Below are positions 52,482 through 62,245 of a DNA stretch of 64,000 bases, one piece after another (position 1 is the first letter of the stretch; every line of letters starts with the position of its first letter). Source of the DNA: Mesorhizobium shangrilense (GTDB lineage: Bacteria > Pseudomonadota > Alphaproteobacteria > Rhizobiales > Rhizobiaceae); the NCBI RefSeq assembly GCF_028826155.1, contig NZ_JAQGPN010000002.1, positions 62,001 to 126,000 on the forward strand, read 5' to 3'. The notes beneath the pieces are model-generated. The model did not search any database and was not told the origin of the DNA. It saw only the letters and a program-made list of their open reading frames with translations. A program made the position numbers and the translations under genes.

Positions 52482-53704
52482 CTAGATAAACCACGTCGCC
52501 ACCAACCCCAAAGAGGCCGAAAAAATTGCGACCGCAGTGGTCCAGCCGAGAGCGTTGGTGGCGCGGCTGTTGACTTTGTCACCCATGATGCGCGGGTTGT
52601 TTGTCATGAGCGTGATAAGAAGACGCAGCGGCGGCGTGGAAAAGCCCTGCACAATGCCGGACCAGACGAGGACCTGCATTGGATTGAAGCCCAGAAAATT
52701 CAGTCCAACCGCGAGCAGGGTGAAACGCCGATCGCAACATAGAACTTCGGCGCCTCTCTTGGCTCGGCGTGAAGGCTGTGCTTCCAGCCAACCGCCTGCG
52801 CCACGTCGTATGCCGAACAGGTCGTCGTGACGGGAACTGCAAGGAAGCCGACGCCGATTACGCCGGCTGCGAACACGCTGGCTGTTGCGCCGGCGAGAGG
52901 CTCGAGAGCTTCCGCCGCCTGGGCGGCGATCTCTATGTCGTGCTCGCCGGCTTCGCAGAGCGTAGCTCCTGTCGACAGGATGATGAAATACATGATGAGA
53001 TTGGAGAAGGTCATTCCGACCAGAATGTCGCGGCGCGAGCGGCGCAGTTCGCCGTCGGTGGCGCCCTGGCGCTCGCGCAGCGTCCTTCTGCCTTCGGTGA
53101 TCTCTTCCTCCACCTCCTTGGTCGACTGCCAGATAGGTGGTGCCGATGATCCTACCAGGATGGAAAACCGCCGCCACGTCCGGCTTTGCCATGACGGCCG
53201 ATCCGACATAGGCAAGAAGGGCCAGAGCGAGCCAGCGGAAGATGTTGCGTATGAGCGTGTAATAGCCCCAAAGCTGGAGAGCGAAGATCATGGCCCGCAC
53301 TGCGATCGCAATGAGTGGGACCGGAATGGGAAGGAAGATGTTGATGGATGCGGCCATGCCGCCGAGATCGGCGGCGGCTTCGATCGTGTTACCGATCAGC
53401 ACGCCCACGAGGACGACCCAGAACAGCCAGCGCGGGTAGAAGTCCTTGATGACACGGAAGAGGCCCGCGCCCGGAAGCTTGTCCAAACTTGGACGAGAGA
53501 TACACGACGAGTGTACATCATCGGGAGCGTTGCAGGGGCGGTCCAAAGCAGGTCCGGGCCAAAGCGCGCGCCGGCGCTTGCATAGGTGCCGATCGCCGAG
53601 ACGTCGTCATCTGCGGCGCCGGTGATGAGGCCGAGCCCAAGTGCTCGTCCGATGCCGTCTTTCTTTTCTTCCTGTGGTGTGGGGCTGCAATTGCGCTGCA
53701 TCAT
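52482..53704 (-). pseudogene. NRAMP-family divalent metal transporter, multiply frameshifted
   Basis: From the ATG at 53704 one frame reads LGLGLITGAADDDVSAIGTY and GPDLLWTAPATLPMM; a shift near 53510 gives LPGAGLFRVIKDFYPRWLFW and GVLIGNTIEAAADLGGMAAS; a shift near 53140 gives EVEEEITEGRRTLRERQGAT and GMTFSNLIMYFIILSTGATL; another near 52740 gives NFLGFNPMQVLVWSGIVQGF and the end at 52482. All NRAMP segments are present, so the gene was intact recently. It would have imported manganese or iron with protons. Confidence 0.85.
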
Positions 53705-54112
53705 TGCGGCCACGCCGCGCTTAGGCCGTCGTGCGCACACGACCGAAAGGTCGAGAGCAAATTGTCCAATTAATGTACCACAGCGCGGAAACCTCTGCCG
53801 GCGTCTCCAACCTCGGGACCGAATGTTTGTTCTCCGGTCTGCGCGCCACCCGGGAAGCGGCTATCTCTGGATCCGATGAGCCAAGATGGCGCGGCGTCGA
53901 GTGCCGCCGACAAGGCTCGGGAGCTGACGGTTCCCGAGGACCGACCCGTAAACTTCTGCCGGGAGAGAGCATTTCTTTAATTGACCACGACCGTCACTGC
54001 ACGACTCCCGGCTCTAGTTTGGTGGGCCCGAAGGCTATTCGTGAGTGCCCGGTCGGCATCGTCTCCGAAGGAACCGAGCTCGCGACAAAACGTTCAGAGC
54101 AGGGAGCTTCCA
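53705..54112. other. Non-coding stretch
   Basis: About 400 bases between divergent genes. No gene or clear repeat; it should contain the promoter of the DUF421 gene, whose AGGGAG ribosome site lies at its right end. Confidence 0.35.
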
Positions 54113-54808
54113 GTGGATCAGGCAATTCACATCTTTGATTGGGAACGCATGCTTTTCGGCGAAGAGCCGCCGCTCTTTCTGCTGGAAATAGCGTTCAGAA
54201 CCGCCATTGTTTATGGCTACGCCTTGGTGTTGCTGCGATGGCTTGGCAGTCGTACAATCGGGCAACTGTCGACAATTGAATTCCTTTTGGTCATTGCGCT
54301 CGGGTCGGCCGTTGGCGATGCCATGTTCTATCCGGACGTGCCCTTGCTTCACGCCCTTCTGGTGATCACGGTGGTCGTAGTGGCCAACAAGGGTCTCGAT
54401 ATCCTGATTGCCAATAGCGCATCCGCAGAACGGGCGATCGACGGAATTCCGGAGGAAGCGGTCCGCGACGGAGTGATCTGTCGAGAATTTTTGGAAGGCA
54501 ATGCCCTCAGCAGGAATGAGCTTTTTCAGCAATTGCGAGAGCACGGAGTTGAACACCTTGGAGAAGTCGCGCACGCTTACATTGAAACGGATGGTGCGCT
54601 GACCGTCTTCAAAGCAAAAGACAACAGACCCGGGCTGCCAGTCATGCCGCCGTGGGAAATTGAGGAGCCAACAGAGATGGAGCCAGCAGAAAGGCACCAA
54701 TATCCTTGCCCTGTCGCATGTAAGAGGTGCGGCACAATTGCCGATCTTGACGCGGCCGCCTGTTCATATTGTAGCCACGATGTATGGGTGCCAGCTCGCG
54801 CTCGGTAG
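54113..54808 (+). CDS. DUF421 (YetF-like) membrane protein with zinc-ribbon tail
   Basis: The product has 231 residues from a GTG at 54113 (AGGGAG upstream). Three membrane segments lie in the first 105 residues (FRTAIVYGYALVLLRWLGSR, IEFLLVIALGSAVGDAMF, LLHALLVITVVVVANKGLDI). A cytoplasmic DUF421 domain follows, with VRDGVICREFLEGNALSRNE. The C-terminus has two CxxC pairs (CPVACKRCGTI and CSYCSHD), an unusual zinc-ribbon extension. DUF421 proteins are linked to stress and sporulation in other bacteria; function unknown here. Confidence 0.85.
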   Translation: MDQAIHIFDWERMLFGEEPPLFLLEIAFRTAIVYGYALVLLRWLGSRTIGQLSTIEFLLVIALGSAVGDAMFYPDVPLLHALLVITVVVVANKGLDILIANSASAERAIDGIPEEAVRDGVICREFLEGNALSRNELFQQLREHGVEHLGEVAHAYIETDGALTVFKAKDNRPGLPVMPPWEIEEPTEMEPAERHQYPCPVACKRCGTIADLDAAACSYCSHDVWVPARAR

Positions 54809-55440
54809 GCCGCGTGTGTGGTGATGCAAGGAAAAGATGCGATTTTCGCTAGCGCGAAGTTGGATCGTGCGCAGCGCTTCGCTAAGATTGAGCATAATTG
54901 CGAACAGCTCAGCCGTTCAACACAGTAGGGCTTCGTGGAATCCTGTCAGAAAGAGCCATGCTGCGCCGCCGTGATTGGCCGGGGCGATCGGCACCGGCAT
55001 GGCGGCGCTGCCGCAAACCTGTCGGAGTTCAAAGCCTGGCACTTGCCCATGGCTGTCGCCTATTCGCCAGCCAGTGACGCGCTTGGAGGACTAGGGGCAG
55101 CTGCAGGCAAGGAGAGATTGCTGGCTGAGCCGGAGATGGGGTCTTTACGGCGGATAGGGCGGAGTGGCGGAGGTCGATAAGGTGCTTGGCGTTTGGCGAG
55201 GGTCGCGCCAGGGCGCGAATGACCGCTTTGCGCCCGCATGCCGGACGTTTAGATTCGGCTGGCCGCTGCTGGAAAGCGGACATTGCGTGCGCATTTCTAC
55301 AGATGCCCGCACGACCGGTTGCTCCAACTGGAAGAGGGTTTAATGCGCGCCAAAGCCGTCTGATCTACTGAGCAAACGGAACGGAACCATACAAAAACTC
55401 GACCGTTACCTCGTTCCCGCCACCACGACAGGGGGTCATT
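54809..55440. other. Long non-coding stretch
   Basis: About 630 bases without a supportable gene. The right end carries AGGGGGT before the KaiC-like start. The middle has the GC-rich repetitive texture of decayed sequence. Confidence 0.35.
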
Positions 55441-56928
55441 GTGGACAGAGATGACGCGTCACCAATCTCTTCTGGAGTGGAAGGCCTCGATTACGTTCTT
55501 CGCGGAGGATACGCCAGATTTCGTTCTCACCTTGTGGAAGGAAGGCCTGGATCGGGCAAGACAACGCTCGGGCTGCAATTTCTGATCGAAGGAGCCCGGA
55601 ACGGCGAGAAATGCCTTTACATTACGCTCTCTGAAAGCAAGCGCGAATTGCTCTCCGTGGCCAGCCGCCATGGTTGGGATCTAAATGGCATCGAAGTGCT
55701 TGAATTGGTGCCTCCTGAGCTCAGCTTGGACCCGTCTCAGCTGCAGACGTTGGTACATTCCTCCGATCTAGAGTTGGGGGAAACAATCAAATCGGCGCTG
55801 GCCGAAATAGGCCGGATGCGACCCGACCGGGTGGTATTCGATTCCCTGTCAGAAATCCGCCTTCTGTCACAGGGATCGCTGCGCTATCGCCGTCAGGTCC
55901 TTACGCTCAAAAGCTTCTTCTTGCTCAACAACGTCACGGTGCTTCTTCTTGACGACCTGACTGCCGAGCATGACGACCTCAATCTGCATTCGATCAGCCA
56001 CGCTGTGATCCGGATGGAGCAGTTATCGCCTGTTTATGGTGGTGAGCGGCGTCGGCTTCGAGTGATTAAAATGCGGGGCGTTCAGATAAGAGGCGGATTC
56101 CACGATTTTGTTATCAGGTCGGGGGGCGTGTCGGTATTTCCTCGCCTCGTGGCCTCAGAGCACGAAGTGGCAAAGACAGGAGCGCCGGCGATTAGCGAAA
56201 ACTCGCTCGATACATTGGTAGGCGGGGGTTTGGAACGCGGCACAAGCACATTGTTGATGGGCCCGTCAGGCGTTGGCAAGTCGACGATTGCTTGTACCTA
56301 TTGCCATGCAGCCTTGGCGCGTGGCGAGCGTGTGCTGGTACTCTTGTTCGACGAAACCAAGCATATCTTTTTGGAAAGAGCTGCCGGGCTCGGCATGGAT
56401 TTTAGGGCGTTTGCTGACAGTGATATGCTTTTGCTCGAGCAAGTCGATCCAGCGGAGCTTTCGCCTGGTGAATTGTCATCACGTATTCGGTCGGCGGTAG
56501 AACGGTCAGATGTCAGAATTGTCGTTATCGACAGTCTGACTGGCTACCTCAATGCTATGTCTGAGGAGCAGCAGCTCGTGCTCCAGATGCATGAGATTCT
56601 GACATATCTCAATCAGAAGGCTGTAGTCACTATCTTGCTCTTGGCTAATCACGGACTGATCGGCCAAATGTCCGCACCAGTCGATATGACCTATCTCTGC
56701 GATTCCGTCATGCTGCTGAGGTTTTTCGAAAGCGGCGGTCGCCTACGACGCGCCATCTCGGTGGTCAAGAAGCGCGTTAGTTCTCACGAAGATACTATTC
56801 GAGAGTTCCGAATTGGTCGCGCAGGTGTCACGGTTGGAGAGCCGCTTGTAGATTTCAGGGGTATTTTGACGGGCGTGCCAGTGTTTGAGGGCAAGCAGGG
56901 CGACCTTCTTAAAGACAAGCCATCATAA
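55441..56928 (+). CDS. KaiC-like double-domain ATPase, GTG start
   Basis: The product has 495 residues from a GTG at 55441 (AGGGGGT upstream). There are two RecA/KaiC domains. The first has Walker A EGRPGSGKTTLGLQFL near residue 36 and Walker B RVVFDSLSEIRLL; the second has MGPSGVGKSTIACTY near residue 279 and Walker B IVVIDSLTGYLNAM. KaiC-like ATPases outside cyanobacteria are found beside two-component kinases. Its stop overlaps the next start (TAATG), so ATPase and kinase are co-translated. It probably signals to that kinase. Confidence 0.93.
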   Translation: MDRDDASPISSGVEGLDYVLRGGYARFRSHLVEGRPGSGKTTLGLQFLIEGARNGEKCLYITLSESKRELLSVASRHGWDLNGIEVLELVPPELSLDPSQLQTLVHSSDLELGETIKSALAEIGRMRPDRVVFDSLSEIRLLSQGSLRYRRQVLTLKSFFLLNNVTVLLLDDLTAEHDDLNLHSISHAVIRMEQLSPVYGGERRRLRVIKMRGVQIRGGFHDFVIRSGGVSVFPRLVASEHEVAKTGAPAISENSLDTLVGGGLERGTSTLLMGPSGVGKSTIACTYCHAALARGERVLVLLFDETKHIFLERAAGLGMDFRAFADSDMLLLEQVDPAELSPGELSSRIRSAVERSDVRIVVIDSLTGYLNAMSEEQQLVLQMHEILTYLNQKAVVTILLLANHGLIGQMSAPVDMTYLCDSVMLLRFFESGGRLRRAISVVKKRVSSHEDTIREFRIGRAGVTVGEPLVDFRGILTGVPVFEGKQGDLLKDKPS

Positions 56929-57968
56929 TGCTCTCTACGTCGCAAGTCCTTGTTCTCGCGCCCGTCGGACGTGATGCAAAGATCGCTGTTTCAATCCTGT
57001 CTCAGCACCAAATCAACTCGCGCATTTGCCTCAATTTGGACGAGGTCCTCCCGCTCCTCGAGCAATCTCATTGCCTTGTCATTGCCGAAGAGGCTCTGAT
57101 CAACACTGATCGACGACAGTTCGCCGCGTGGTTGGAAAGTCAGCCTGGATGGTCGGATTTTCCTGTCGTTTTGTTGACAATGCGTGGAACGGAGTTTGAC
57201 AAGAGGCTTTCGTTTCTCGATCGGTATCTGATTGTATTGGAGAGGCCCTTCTTGGCCTCGAGCCTTGGCAATTCTGTCCGTTCGGCACTGCGAGCCCGAT
57301 GGCGCCAGTTGGAGGTCAAGAAATATATTGAGGAAAAAGAGCAGGTTGCGGCCCGGCAGAACCTGCTTATTCGGGAACTGCACCACCGGGTCAAAAACAC
57401 GCTTGCGAATGTCCGGGCGATGATGGGGGCTACAGTCAATTCTAGCGGCACAGTTGAAGAGTTCGTCCGCGACTTTTCGGCCAGAATTGTGTCATTGGCC
57501 GACACCCATTCCATGCTCACGGACGACTATTGGCAAACGGCATCCCTGCAAAACATGCTGGACGGGGAACTCAGGCACTACGAAACTCAGACAAAGCCAC
57601 GTATCGCCGTCGAAGGGCCAGAGGTGTTTCTAGTCGCTGATATAGCCATCCCGGTCGGCATGGCTTTTCATGAACTTGCCTCCAACTCCGCGAAATTTGG
57701 TGCGCTCTCGCGACCCAACGGGCGCCTGGATGTGCATTGGTCGGTTGCAAGCTCGGCCCACACGCACGTCGTCAATCTTGAATGGCATGAACACGATGGA
57801 CCGACGGTCCATCCGCCCAAGCGGCGAGGCTTTGGCACAACGTTACTCGAAAAGGTTCTCACCGTTCAATGTGATGCCAAAGTCAAATTGGACTATCGGC
57901 CTGAAGGCCTCGTTTTTACGATGACTCTGCCGTTGAGAGAGACGAGGCTGGTGCCTTCGTACTCCTGA
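56928..57968 (+). CDS. HWE-type histidine kinase with degenerate receiver domain
   Basis: The product has 346 residues. The first 115 look like a receiver fold (VLVLAPVGRDAKIAVSILSQ, then HCLVIAEEALINTDRRQF) but without a clear phospho-acceptor Asp. A coiled segment leads to the phospho-acceptor His in IRELHHRVKNTLANVRAMMG; the ATP-binding part has FHELASNSAKFGAL and the W-x-E motif in LEWHEHDGP, the mark of HWE kinases. It acts in the cytoplasm and is coupled to the KaiC-like gene. Confidence 0.92.
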   Translation: MLSTSQVLVLAPVGRDAKIAVSILSQHQINSRICLNLDEVLPLLEQSHCLVIAEEALINTDRRQFAAWLESQPGWSDFPVVLLTMRGTEFDKRLSFLDRYLIVLERPFLASSLGNSVRSALRARWRQLEVKKYIEEKEQVAARQNLLIRELHHRVKNTLANVRAMMGATVNSSGTVEEFVRDFSARIVSLADTHSMLTDDYWQTASLQNMLDGELRHYETQTKPRIAVEGPEVFLVADIAIPVGMAFHELASNSAKFGALSRPNGRLDVHWSVASSAHTHVVNLEWHEHDGPTVHPPKRRGFGTTLLEKVLTVQCDAKVKLDYRPEGLVFTMTLPLRETRLVPSYS

Positions 57969-58059
57969 CCAAGCGAAAGTGAGGCGGTTGGCATTGGTGA
58001 TAGCGGGCTTGGCCCGTGGCTGATATTGAGGGTGCTGCCATCAGCGCAAGGTCTCTCGC

Positions 58060-59139
58060 ATGACATTAGGTTCTGAAGATGCCGAAGCAGTCGGAAAACT
58101 GCTTGAGACACCTGATCTCGCCACGGCCTTGGAGAGCGAACAGTTTAAGAAGTTTCTCGACCAGGTGCCGATTGCCATCGCCGTCTCGGATCTCACGGTC
58201 AGCGAGCGCGTCGTCTACGCCAATCCGGAGTTCGAGAAGCTGTCAGGCCTGGAAGCGGCTTCTCTCACGCGAGAAAACTGGGAGGCACTTGTGGGGACGG
58301 GCCTTCGCCACCAGAAGGAGCGATCGCTGGCCCAGGCTGTTGTTGAAGAAACCGATTTTGTCGGCACTTTCCGGCTGGAGCGGGCGTCCGAGAAGCCACC
58401 GCTTGTGGACGTCTACTCAAACCTCATTGAGGACGACAACGGCAAGATCTGCTTTCGCTTGGTGGCGCTGGTCGATGTAACAGCCCACGGAGACGCTGAT
58501 GACGGATCGGCCGAAGTGCGCGTCCACGAAAAGGATACGCTGCTGCGTGAACTCCAGCACCGTGTCAAAAACAATCTTCAGATGATAACCGCTTTGATCC
58601 GCATGGAGACCCGCAACGCGACGGTCTCGGATCAAAAACGTTTTGAAAGGCTAGCAGGCCGAGTGGATGCGCTGGCAATCCTGTACCAGGCGCTTGCAGC
58701 TGAAGAGCAGAAAGGCGAAGTCGATCTCGGTGTGTATCTAAGCCAGATCGCCTCCGCGGTTATGGCCTCTCATGCGGTCGAGGGTATTCGCCTCGATATG
58801 AAGGTCGACACCTATCCGGTTTCTATTGACGTGGCCATGCCAACTGGGCTCGTCGTGAATGAGCTTTTAACCAACTCGCTAAAACATGCGTTCGCAGGAC
58901 GCGATGGTGGCAGCATAACGCTGCACAGCATCGTCAATGGCGACGGATGTCGTGTCGTTATCGCCGATGATGGGGTGGGCCTTCCGGAGGGGGAAACGTG
59001 GCCCAAGCCGGGCAAACTCGGGGCATTGATTGCACGCTCTCTGACTGAGAATGCAAAGGCGCAGTTCGACGTTCGCTCCAGTCCAAGAGAGGGAACGAAA
59101 GTCACCATAGCTTTTAAGAGGTCGGCTGCCGCAAGCTAA
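58060..59139 (+). CDS. PAS-domain sensor histidine kinase (HisKA_2)
   Basis: The product has 359 residues. A PAS domain covers about residues 28-140 (IAIAVSDLTVSERVVYANPE, then FEKLSGLEAASLTRENWEAL). The phospho-acceptor is in LLRELQHRVKNNLQMITALI; the ATP-binding part has VVNELLTNSLKHAFAGRDGG and IADDGVGLPEG. It has no membrane segment. The PAS asparagine/cysteine pattern of LOV domains is not visible, so blue-light sensing is not supported. It is the second kinase of the locus and may share a response regulator outside the window. Confidence 0.92.
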   Translation: MTLGSEDAEAVGKLLETPDLATALESEQFKKFLDQVPIAIAVSDLTVSERVVYANPEFEKLSGLEAASLTRENWEALVGTGLRHQKERSLAQAVVEETDFVGTFRLERASEKPPLVDVYSNLIEDDNGKICFRLVALVDVTAHGDADDGSAEVRVHEKDTLLRELQHRVKNNLQMITALIRMETRNATVSDQKRFERLAGRVDALAILYQALAAEEQKGEVDLGVYLSQIASAVMASHAVEGIRLDMKVDTYPVSIDVAMPTGLVVNELLTNSLKHAFAGRDGGSITLHSIVNGDGCRVVIADDGVGLPEGETWPKPGKLGALIARSLTENAKAQFDVRSSPREGTKVTIAFKRSAAAS

Positions 59140-59746
59140 CACTGCTTTGGAGTGCTCCGGGTGTGGTCACCACTAGGGCCGTGCAGGCGCCTGTACTATC
59201 GTGGCGGTAGCTGTGGGGAATGCTGGAATCGAAGTATATGGCGTCGCCCGCATCAAGCTTGCTTTTCTCCTTGCCAACTTCGACCCAAAGGGTGCCGCTC
59301 AACACGTAGATGAACTCCGCGCTGCCGTGCCGGTGCGTCGGCGAGGGCGGCGAGCCGGCGGGAAATTCGGCATAGAACGCCTCCATGCGGCGGTCGGCGA
59401 CAGGATAGTCCAGGCTCTCAAACAAATAGGCGGGCGGCTCCTCGCCAGGCGGGCTGGGAAGCCTGAGACGCTCCTTCTTGCGCACCACCGCCACCAGCGG
59501 CTTCTCCTTGTCGGCAGTGAAGAAGTGATCGAGCCCGACGCCGAAAACCATGGCAATCCGGACCAGCGTCGGCAACGTCGGAAACATCTGCCCGCGCTCG
59601 ATCTTCGACAGCATGGCGGTGGACAGCCCGGTATGGGCGGCAAGCTGCACCAGCCCCAGCTTTTTCCGCAGCCGCAGCGCCCTGATGCGCGGGCCGACGG
59701 CGTAGCGCTGAAGCTCGTTGGTGATCGTATCGGACAGCAACGGCAA
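59114..59746 (-). CDS. XRE-family regulator with cupin domain
   Basis: The product has 210 residues. The HTH is RIRALRLRKKLGLVQLAAHT, then GLSTAMLSKIERGQMFPTLP. A cupin fold fills the C-terminal half, with the metal-binding block PTHRHGSAEFIYVLSGTLWV and DSSIPHSYRHD. Such proteins regulate genes in response to a small ligand or polyamine. It is divergent from the fasciclin gene, so it probably controls it, and overlaps the 3' end of the PAS kinase by 26 bases. Confidence 0.92.
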   Translation of the reverse strand: MPLLSDTITNELQRYAVGPRIRALRLRKKLGLVQLAAHTGLSTAMLSKIERGQMFPTLPTLVRIAMVFGVGLDHFFTADKEKPLVAVVRKKERLRLPSPPGEEPPAYLFESLDYPVADRRMEAFYAEFPAGSPPSPTHRHGSAEFIYVLSGTLWVEVGKEKSKLDAGDAIYFDSSIPHSYRHDSTGACTALVVTTPGALQSSVSLRQPTS

Positions 59747-59900
59747 AACTCCTTTTCGTCCCGCGAAACTATTCCCGCCGGATTTTCCTTACACGATAAT
59801 GTAGTCTACTGTCACGACAATTTTACTGGCTAGAAAATAATTTTTCCCCAGATGACAAGCGGTGCCATCGCATCGGCACGGTCACAACAGGAGCAAGGTT

Positions 59901-60386
59901 ATGATTATGAAGACATCGATATTGGCCGCGGCGTTCGCGCTGGCCACCAGCGTCAGCGCGCTCGCCTCGGGCAAGGACATCGTGGACACCGCCGTCGAGG
60001 CGGGCCAATTCAAAACGCTCGCAGCCGCGCTGACAGCCGCAGGGCTCGCCGACACGCTGAAGGGAGCCGGTCCGTTCACCGTCTTCGCCCCAACCGACGA
60101 CGCCTTCGCTAAGCTGCCCGCCGGCACGGTGGAGAATTTGCTGAAGCCGGAGAACAAACAGCAGCTCACCGACATCCTGACCTACCACGTGGTCGCCGGA
60201 AAGGTGATGGCCGGGGATGTGGCGGGCCTAGATGAAGCCAAGTCCGTCAACGGCAAGATGATCGACCTCGAAGCCGCCGGCGGATCGGTCAAGGTGAACG
60301 GCGCCACCGTCACCACAGCCGACGTCGCGGCGTCGAACGGCGTCATCCATATCATCGACACGGTGATCCTGCCGCCGGAAGGCTGA
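59901..60386 (+). CDS. Secreted fasciclin-domain protein
   Basis: The product has 161 residues from the ATG at 59901 (AGGAG upstream). A signal peptide ([17 protein letters not shown]) precedes one FAS1 domain: [40 protein letters not shown], and [19 protein letters not shown]1 proteins mediate adhesion or surface contact. It starts a small cluster with DUF378 and TspO genes. Confidence 0.95.
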   Translation: MIMKTSILAAAFALATSVSALASGKDIVDTAVEAGQFKTLAAALTAAGLADTLKGAGPFTVFAPTDDAFAKLPAGTVENLLKPENKQQLTDILTYHVVAGKVMAGDVAGLDEAKSVNGKMIDLEAAGGSVKVNGATVTTADVAASNGVIHIIDTVILPPEG

Positions 60387-60414
60387 GGCTCACCTCCAAC
60401 TCTGGGGAAAGACC

Positions 60415-60639
60415 ATGAAGTTCATCAACATACTGACGCTCGTCCTGGTCATCGTGGGCGGGCTGAACTGGGGACTGGTCGGACTGTTCGACTTCGACCT
60501 CGTGGCCGCGATCTTCGGCGCGGGCTCGATGCTCTCAAGGCTTGTCTACATCTTGGTCGGGCTCTCGGCGGCCTGGCAGATCGTGCCGCTGTTTGCGGTT
60601 ATGGGTTCGGGCGAACTTGCCGCGGAGCGGAACCGCTAG
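60415..60639 (+). CDS. DUF378 membrane protein
   Basis: The product has 74 residues with two membrane segments (NILTLVLVIVGGLNWGLVGL and SRLVYILVGLSAAWQIVPLF); the GGLNWGLVG block is the DUF378 mark. GGGGAAAG precedes the ATG. Located 28 bases after the fasciclin gene, so co-transcribed. Function unknown. Confidence 0.92.
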   Translation: MKFINILTLVLVIVGGLNWGLVGLFDFDLVAAIFGAGSMLSRLVYILVGLSAAWQIVPLFAVMGSGELAAERNR

Positions 60640-60689
60640 GCCGTGGAGGGGCCGCTTGACAGCCAGGCGGCCCCCTCCACCTTCTTCAC

Positions 60690-61184
60690 ATGGACGCATC
60701 ATCCCTGCTCATGATGATCGCCTTCGGCGCCGCGAGCTTCGGCGCGGCAGCGACTGGCGGGATCTTTCGGCCGGGCGACTGGTATAAACAGCTCGACAAG
60801 CCGCGATGGCGGCCGCCGGACTGGCTGTTCGCGCCAGTCTGGACAATGCTCTACGCGTCGATTGCCGTGTCGGGCTGGCTGGTCTGGCGAGAGGCCGGCA
60901 TTGAAGGCGCAGCCCTGCCGCTCGCCGTCTTTGCATTGCAGCTCCTGCTCAACGCGGCCTGGACAACGCTCTTCTTCGGATTGCGGCGGCCGGACCTGGC
61001 GCTGGTGGAGATCGCGTTGCTGTGGGGATCGATCGTCGCCACCATTGTGCTGTTTCATCCTGTCAGCGCGGCCGCGGCCTGGCTGCTGGTTCCCTACCTT
61101 GCCTGGGTCAGCTTCGCATCGGCTCTCAACGCCTCCATCTGGCGGCGCAACCGCGCGACCGCCACCGCCGGGGGCGTTCGATGA
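60690..61184 (+). CDS. tspO: TspO/MBR-family protein
   Basis: The product has 164 residues, family length, with five membrane segments. The family marks are KPRWRPPDWLFAPVWTMLYA, then LLLNAAWTTLFFGLRR and SFASALNASIWRRN. TspO binds porphyrins and is linked to oxidative stress control. It follows the DUF378 gene by 50 bases. Confidence 0.94.
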   Translation: MDASSLLMMIAFGAASFGAAATGGIFRPGDWYKQLDKPRWRPPDWLFAPVWTMLYASIAVSGWLVWREAGIEGAALPLAVFALQLLLNAAWTTLFFGLRRPDLALVEIALLWGSIVATIVLFHPVSAAAAWLLVPYLAWVSFASALNASIWRRNRATATAGGVR

Positions 61185-61690
61185 AGCCGCGCTGGATCGG
61201 GTCAACGACCGCATACAGCAGGGCTACCGCCACGCTCTGGTCGCGCCGGCCGGGCGCGCCGTGGATCCCGAGTTCCGGCCAGACCTGACGCCGGCCGAGA
61301 TGCCTGCGCTCGGCGCCTTCGGCGGCAACTACACGACCGATTGCCGCGACGAATTTCCCACAAACTGGTACGCCGGAGCGGGCCTGTCGGAGCCCAAGCA
61401 TGCGGCGCTCAACTGCTTCGGCGTCGACGCCAGCTAGCCGCTCAGCGTCTGGCGGGCCAAGGGCTGGATACATCCAGACCACCCGCGCGCTGGTCCCAGT
61501 GGTACTGCTGCTACGATGCGCGCCGGGGGATGCCGGGCGAGGACGAGCGGCAGATCGGCTGATGGAGGCCCTTCGCCGCCACATCGCCCAGCTTCGCCGC
61601 GCGTGCGAGCCCGGCGATGTCTGGTGCCGCCCGCGCCAGCGCTAGGCCTTGTTGCGCTCGGCGTACGACAGTCGACGATGTAAAAGGTCG
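61185..61690 (+). pseudogene. Conserved hypothetical gene, heavily decayed
   Basis: In one frame AALDRVNDRIQQGYRHALVA, then DPEFRPDLTPAEMPALGAFG and DCRDEFPTNWYAG lead to NCFGVDAS and a TAG at 61435-61437; the expected next residues PLSVWRAKGWIHPDHPR follow in the same frame. Later parts (WYCCYDARRGMPGEDERQIG; LRRHIAQLRRACEPGDVWCR) lie in two further frames. The conserved family has Gln where the TAG stands. Confidence 0.7.
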
Positions 61691-61892
61691 TGGCGGCATC
61701 GATGGTATGCGTTAAGTCAACGCGAGCCAGTGTTTAGCACCAAACCTGCTGGTTCGCCGTCGGAGGAGAGGTCAGATACACGTCCGCTATCGTGATAGTC
61801 TGCCCCGCAAGCCGACCGACCGCTTATGATGCGGTGGACGGCTCTCCTCCCTCCCTGCGGTATGATCGCGGGGTTAGAGCTGGAGGAGCGCT

Positions 61893-62160
61893 ATGATGGG
61901 CAAAGTTGCGACGATCGGTCTGGATATCGCGAAGTCCGTGTTTTCAAGTCCACGGCGTGGACGCGGCTGGTGAGATTGCCGTTCGCACAAAGCTTACGCG
62001 TGGGCGCGTGCTGGCATTCTTCCAGAGCTTGCCGCGATGCCTGGTCGGTATCGAGGCGTGCAGTTCTTCGCATTATTAGGCTCGGGAGCTCATGGCACTT
62101 GGCCACGATGTGCGGCTGCTCCCTGCACAGTATGTGAAGCCCTATCTGAAGGGGCAGAAG
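61893..62160 (+). mobile_element. IS110-family element A, left part (broken transposase)
   Basis: From the ATG at 61893 (GGAGGAG upstream) the reading is MMGKVATIGLDIAKSVF; an extra T shifts the frame, and HGVDAAGEIAVRTKLTRGRV, LVGIEACSSSHY, a TAG, then ARELMALGHDVRLLPAQYVK and PYLKGQK follow in one frame. The element continues at about 63548, so it is split by element B. Confidence 0.85.
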
Positions 62161-62167
62161 ATGGGAT

Positions 62168-62180
62168 GGTTGCCGCCCTC
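62168..62180 (+). repeat. Left subterminal inverted repeat of element B
   Basis: GGTTGCCGCCCTC, inverted match to 63535-63547. Confidence 0.85.
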
Positions 62181-62245
62181 CCCAGACGGCATCGCAATGT
62201 GCCAGGGTCGTGGTGTTCAACGCCACGAAAAGGAGAGGACGGCAA

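Noticed and set aside
55441..56928. Circadian clock KaiC
   Set aside because: KaiA and KaiB are absent and the partner is an HWE kinase; only the fold is shared.
58060..59139. Blue-light (LOV) sensor
   Set aside because: The PAS domain lacks the cysteine-containing motif of LOV domains.
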